A DNA stretch of 64,000 nucleotides from Paenibacillus tianmuensis (GTDB lineage: Bacteria; Bacillota; Bacilli; Paenibacillales; NBRC-103111), in NCBI RefSeq assembly GCF_900100345.1, contig NZ_FMTT01000012.1, positions 62,001 to 126,000 of the forward strand. The letters are read 5' to 3'. Below the pieces are notes generated by a model, which worked only from the letters and a program-made list of their open reading frames with translations, was not told the DNA's origin and made no database searches. Of the stretch, positions 63,693 to 64,000 are shown in pieces. Every line of letters starts with the position of its first letter. Position 1 is the stretch's first letter. A program made the translations under genes and the position numbers.

Positions 63693-64000
63693 ATGTCAGT
63701 TCAAATGGCCCCCCCTCAACCGACGCCAGCTCATGCTCATCCAAGCGTTTTTCAGGCGCTTGATTTTTTTATTTTGAGGATGCCTTTATTGCCTGTGGAA
63801 CTACTCCAGAGCCTTTCTATCGATCTAAATGAAGATGAGGCGCTTAGCCGCAAGCTATGGTTCGAGAAATTGGCCGCCTACGCCGAATTGCCTGTCATCC
63901 GGGAGGCCATTGCCATATCCAGCTTGCCGCTGCTTCAAGCTTTGCCCAATTTAACCAATCAGGAGCATCCGCGCAAACAAGATCAGGCCGTCAAAGGCTT
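63693..64000 (+). CDS. lanB: Lantibiotic dehydratase LanB, N terminus (continues beyond window)
   Basis: The frame starts at ATG 63693 (GGAAGGTGAG upstream) and stays open to the edge. The 102 visible residues include FFILRMPLLPVELLQSLSID and FEKLAAYAELPVIREAIAISSLPLLQALPNL, the opening of LanB-type dehydratases, which use glutamyl-tRNA to dehydrate Ser/Thr in the precursor core. Its presence assigns the cluster to class I. Cyclase, transporter and protease genes are expected to the right. Confidence 0.75.
   Translation, partial: MSVQMAPPQPTPAHAHPSVFQALDFFILRMPLLPVELLQSLSIDLNEDEALSRKLWFEKLAAYAELPVIREAIAISSLPLLQALPNLTNQEHPRKQDQAVKG

Overview
The window looks like chromosome of a spore-forming, Gram-positive Paenibacillus-type bacterium (Paenibacillaceae). 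This is inferred from strong GGAGG-type ribosome sites, TTG/GTG starts, T-box and S-box leaders, sporulation genes (ytxC, a gamma-SASP-like gene), a GlnR-type operator, a CcpA-type site and futalosine menaquinone synthesis (mqnC). The host DNA is GC-rich. One 11.6-kb block is clearly AT-rich and foreign.

Layout. 1-5.8 kb: two tandem, nearly duplicate secreted proteins carrying FN3, cohesin-like and dockerin domains. 6-10 kb: an AraC regulator converging on an operon of two Gfo/Idh/MocA oxidoreductases and a frameshifted phosphotransferase. 10.2-18.6 kb: glnA with a GlnR site, aroF, then htrA, a two-component pair, ispH and a DUF2062 gene. 18.7-19.3 kb: a 94-bp tandem repeat array that reaches into a yugN-like gene. 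20-25.5 kb: a five-gene peptide ABC transporter operon. 25.8-35 kb: a decayed M3 peptidase, a gamma-SASP-like gene, a 3D-domain protein, T-box/thrS, ytxC, an L,D-transpeptidase, mqnC and an EAL protein. 35.1-38.7 kb: metA-metI-metC behind a SAM-I riboswitch.

38.69-50.34 kb: an integrative element bounded by a 15-bp direct repeat (CTGCTCTTGATAAGA). Its left copy is part of the SAM-I aptamer, namely the 5' strand of helix P1 and the adjoining bases, so the element has integrated into a riboswitch and regenerated it. It carries an excisionase-like gene, an archaeo-eukaryotic-type primase/replication gene with an overlapping leader ORF, an XRE repressor with palindromic operators, a serine recombinase, iteron-like repeats, a holin-like toxin, an AbrB-like regulator, a Spo0E-like phosphatase, an RRNPP-type receptor with an adjacent exported peptide, a secreted M23 peptidase, a lipoprotein and a tyrosine integrase. 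At the right end the junction creates a perfect hairpin with a T-run that should stop transcription from the displaced metA promoter.

50.5-62 kb: corA, a coiled-coil protein, an HRDC protein behind a possible attenuator, an NhaC antiporter, yerC, and a phenylalanine/tyrosine catabolic block (pdh, DUF1450, hppD, an unknown 314-aa gene, fahA, hmgA). 62.4-64 kb: the start of a class I lanthipeptide cluster. Four tandem precursors share an FDLD leader and have cores built of Cys-X-Ser/Thr pentapeptide repeats, each with its own characteristic residue after Cys. The spacers repeat a conserved hairpin, and a LanB dehydratase gene runs off the right edge. The two items most worth pursuing are the riboswitch-targeting element and the four-precursor lanthipeptide system.
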